Positions 5,042 through 5,487 of a stretch of DNA of 5,487 bases are shown one piece after another; position 1 is the first letter of the stretch, and every line of letters begins with the position of its first letter. The DNA is from an uncultured Collinsella sp. (GTDB taxonomy: Bacteria > Actinomycetota > Coriobacteriia > Coriobacteriales > Coriobacteriaceae), in assembly GCA_900552345.1 (NCBI GenBank), contig URZN01000107.1:1-5487 (forward strand), in the 5' to 3' direction. Below the pieces are notes generated by a model, which saw only the letters and a list, made by a program, of their open reading frames with translations, did no database searches and was not told where the DNA came from. Both the position numbers and the translations under genes were made by a program.

Positions 5042-5487
5042 AGGGCGCGAACTTTCGGCTCATCGTTGGGCTGCGGAATGGCGCCTACCACGTTGTCGGC
5101 CAGCCAGTCCATCTCGACGATTTGCGTGCTCGACAGCGGGGGAAAGCCCTCGATCTGCACCACGCCGTTCTGGCTGTGGAGTTCGCCGCCAAATGGATTG
5201 ATGGAACCCTCGACGATGCCATTGCGGAGCAGCTGAACGAGCTTGCGCGTCTGATAGGGCAGGCCCGGAGCGTAGCGAATGTCGATAACGCCCGAGCTCA
5301 TACCATACCAGTAATTGACGGCGCGAACCTGGCTGTCGTCGCTGGTCTCGTCCCACGTGCCATGCAGCAAGCTGCGCACGATAAGCTCGTAGTAACGGCC
5401 CCAGTTCCATACCGGCATGGCGATGCCGGTGACTTTGCCATCGACCAGGCGGTGGAGTCCGTAGGCCGTAGGGTCTTCGAGCGACTT
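5038..5487 (-). CDS. BMP/Med-family (PnrA-like) substrate-binding protein, C-terminal part
   Basis: The frame stays open to the window end, leaving 149 C-terminal residues; a Met at 5418 is internal, because the frame continues as KSLEDPTAYGLHRLVDGKVTG upstream. Segments such as GIAMPVWNWGRYYELIVRSL, YWYGMSSGVIDI and NGIVEGSINPFGGEL resemble the C-terminal lobe of BMP/Med proteins, the nucleoside-binding lipoproteins of ABC importers (PnrA/TmpC type). That likeness is from memory and the N-terminus that would show a lipobox is missing. Its stop codon overlaps the phosphoesterase start, so the two are one operon and probably act together, perhaps in taking up and processing nucleosides or nucleotides. 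That role is inferred. Confidence 0.65.
   Translation of the reverse strand, partial: KSLEDPTAYGLHRLVDGKVTGIAMPVWNWGRYYELIVRSLLHGTWDETSDDSQVRAVNYWYGMSSGVIDIRYAPGLPYQTRKLVQLLRNGIVEGSINPFGGELHSQNGVVQIEGFPPLSSTQIVEMDWLADNVVGAIPQPNDEPKVRAL

Noticed and set aside
4370..5236. 288-codon + strand frame
   Set aside because: It lies opposite the phosphoesterase and BMP-type genes, whose motifs are clear.
1..5487. CRISPR array, defence island, prophage or insertion sequence
   Set aside because: There are no regularly spaced repeats, no transposase, integrase or phage gene, and no known defence domain in the window.

Overview
The window looks like the start of a short-read assembly contig from a high-GC, gut-type actinobacterium. 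Protein content and style suggest Coriobacteriia, near Collinsella; this is a judgement from remembered sequences, not a search. Bases 1-44 are not genomic. They match the Illumina Nextera P5 side: the end of P5, an 8-base i5 index, and the Read 1 transposon-end adapter. Genomic sequence starts at base 45, already inside tuf.

Bases 45-4118 hold a classic translation/transcription block on the + strand: tuf (EF-Tu, 5' truncated) - terminator - promoter - rpmG (L33) - tRNA-Trp(CCA) - terminator-like hairpin - secE - nusG - rplK (L11) - rplA (L1) - strong terminator. The rpmG gene (49 aa) and the tRNA are short but clear. Hairpins split the block into probable units: tuf; rpmG-tRNA-Trp; secE-nusG; rplK-rplA. 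The spacer between rplK and rplA ends in a hairpin that copies the L1-binding site of 23S rRNA and touches the rplA Shine-Dalgarno sequence, so L1 probably represses its own translation there. rplJ-rplL do not follow rplA, unlike in many bacteria.

Bases 4119-4330 are a gene-free convergent spacer. It carries a REP-like palindrome built around GGGGACAGGCACC and a separate, long, imperfect hairpin of about 100 nt.

Bases 4331-5487, on the - strand, hold two translationally coupled genes (ATGA overlap). The upstream one, cut by the window end, encodes the C-terminal part of a BMP/Med-family (PnrA-like) substrate-binding protein. The downstream one encodes a small calcineurin-like metallophosphoesterase in which the usual motif I histidine is glutamate.

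No new defence system, CRISPR array, complete mobile element or prophage is visible. The most useful observations are the adapter contamination, the L1 autoregulatory site, the structured convergent spacer and the BMP-phosphoesterase pair.
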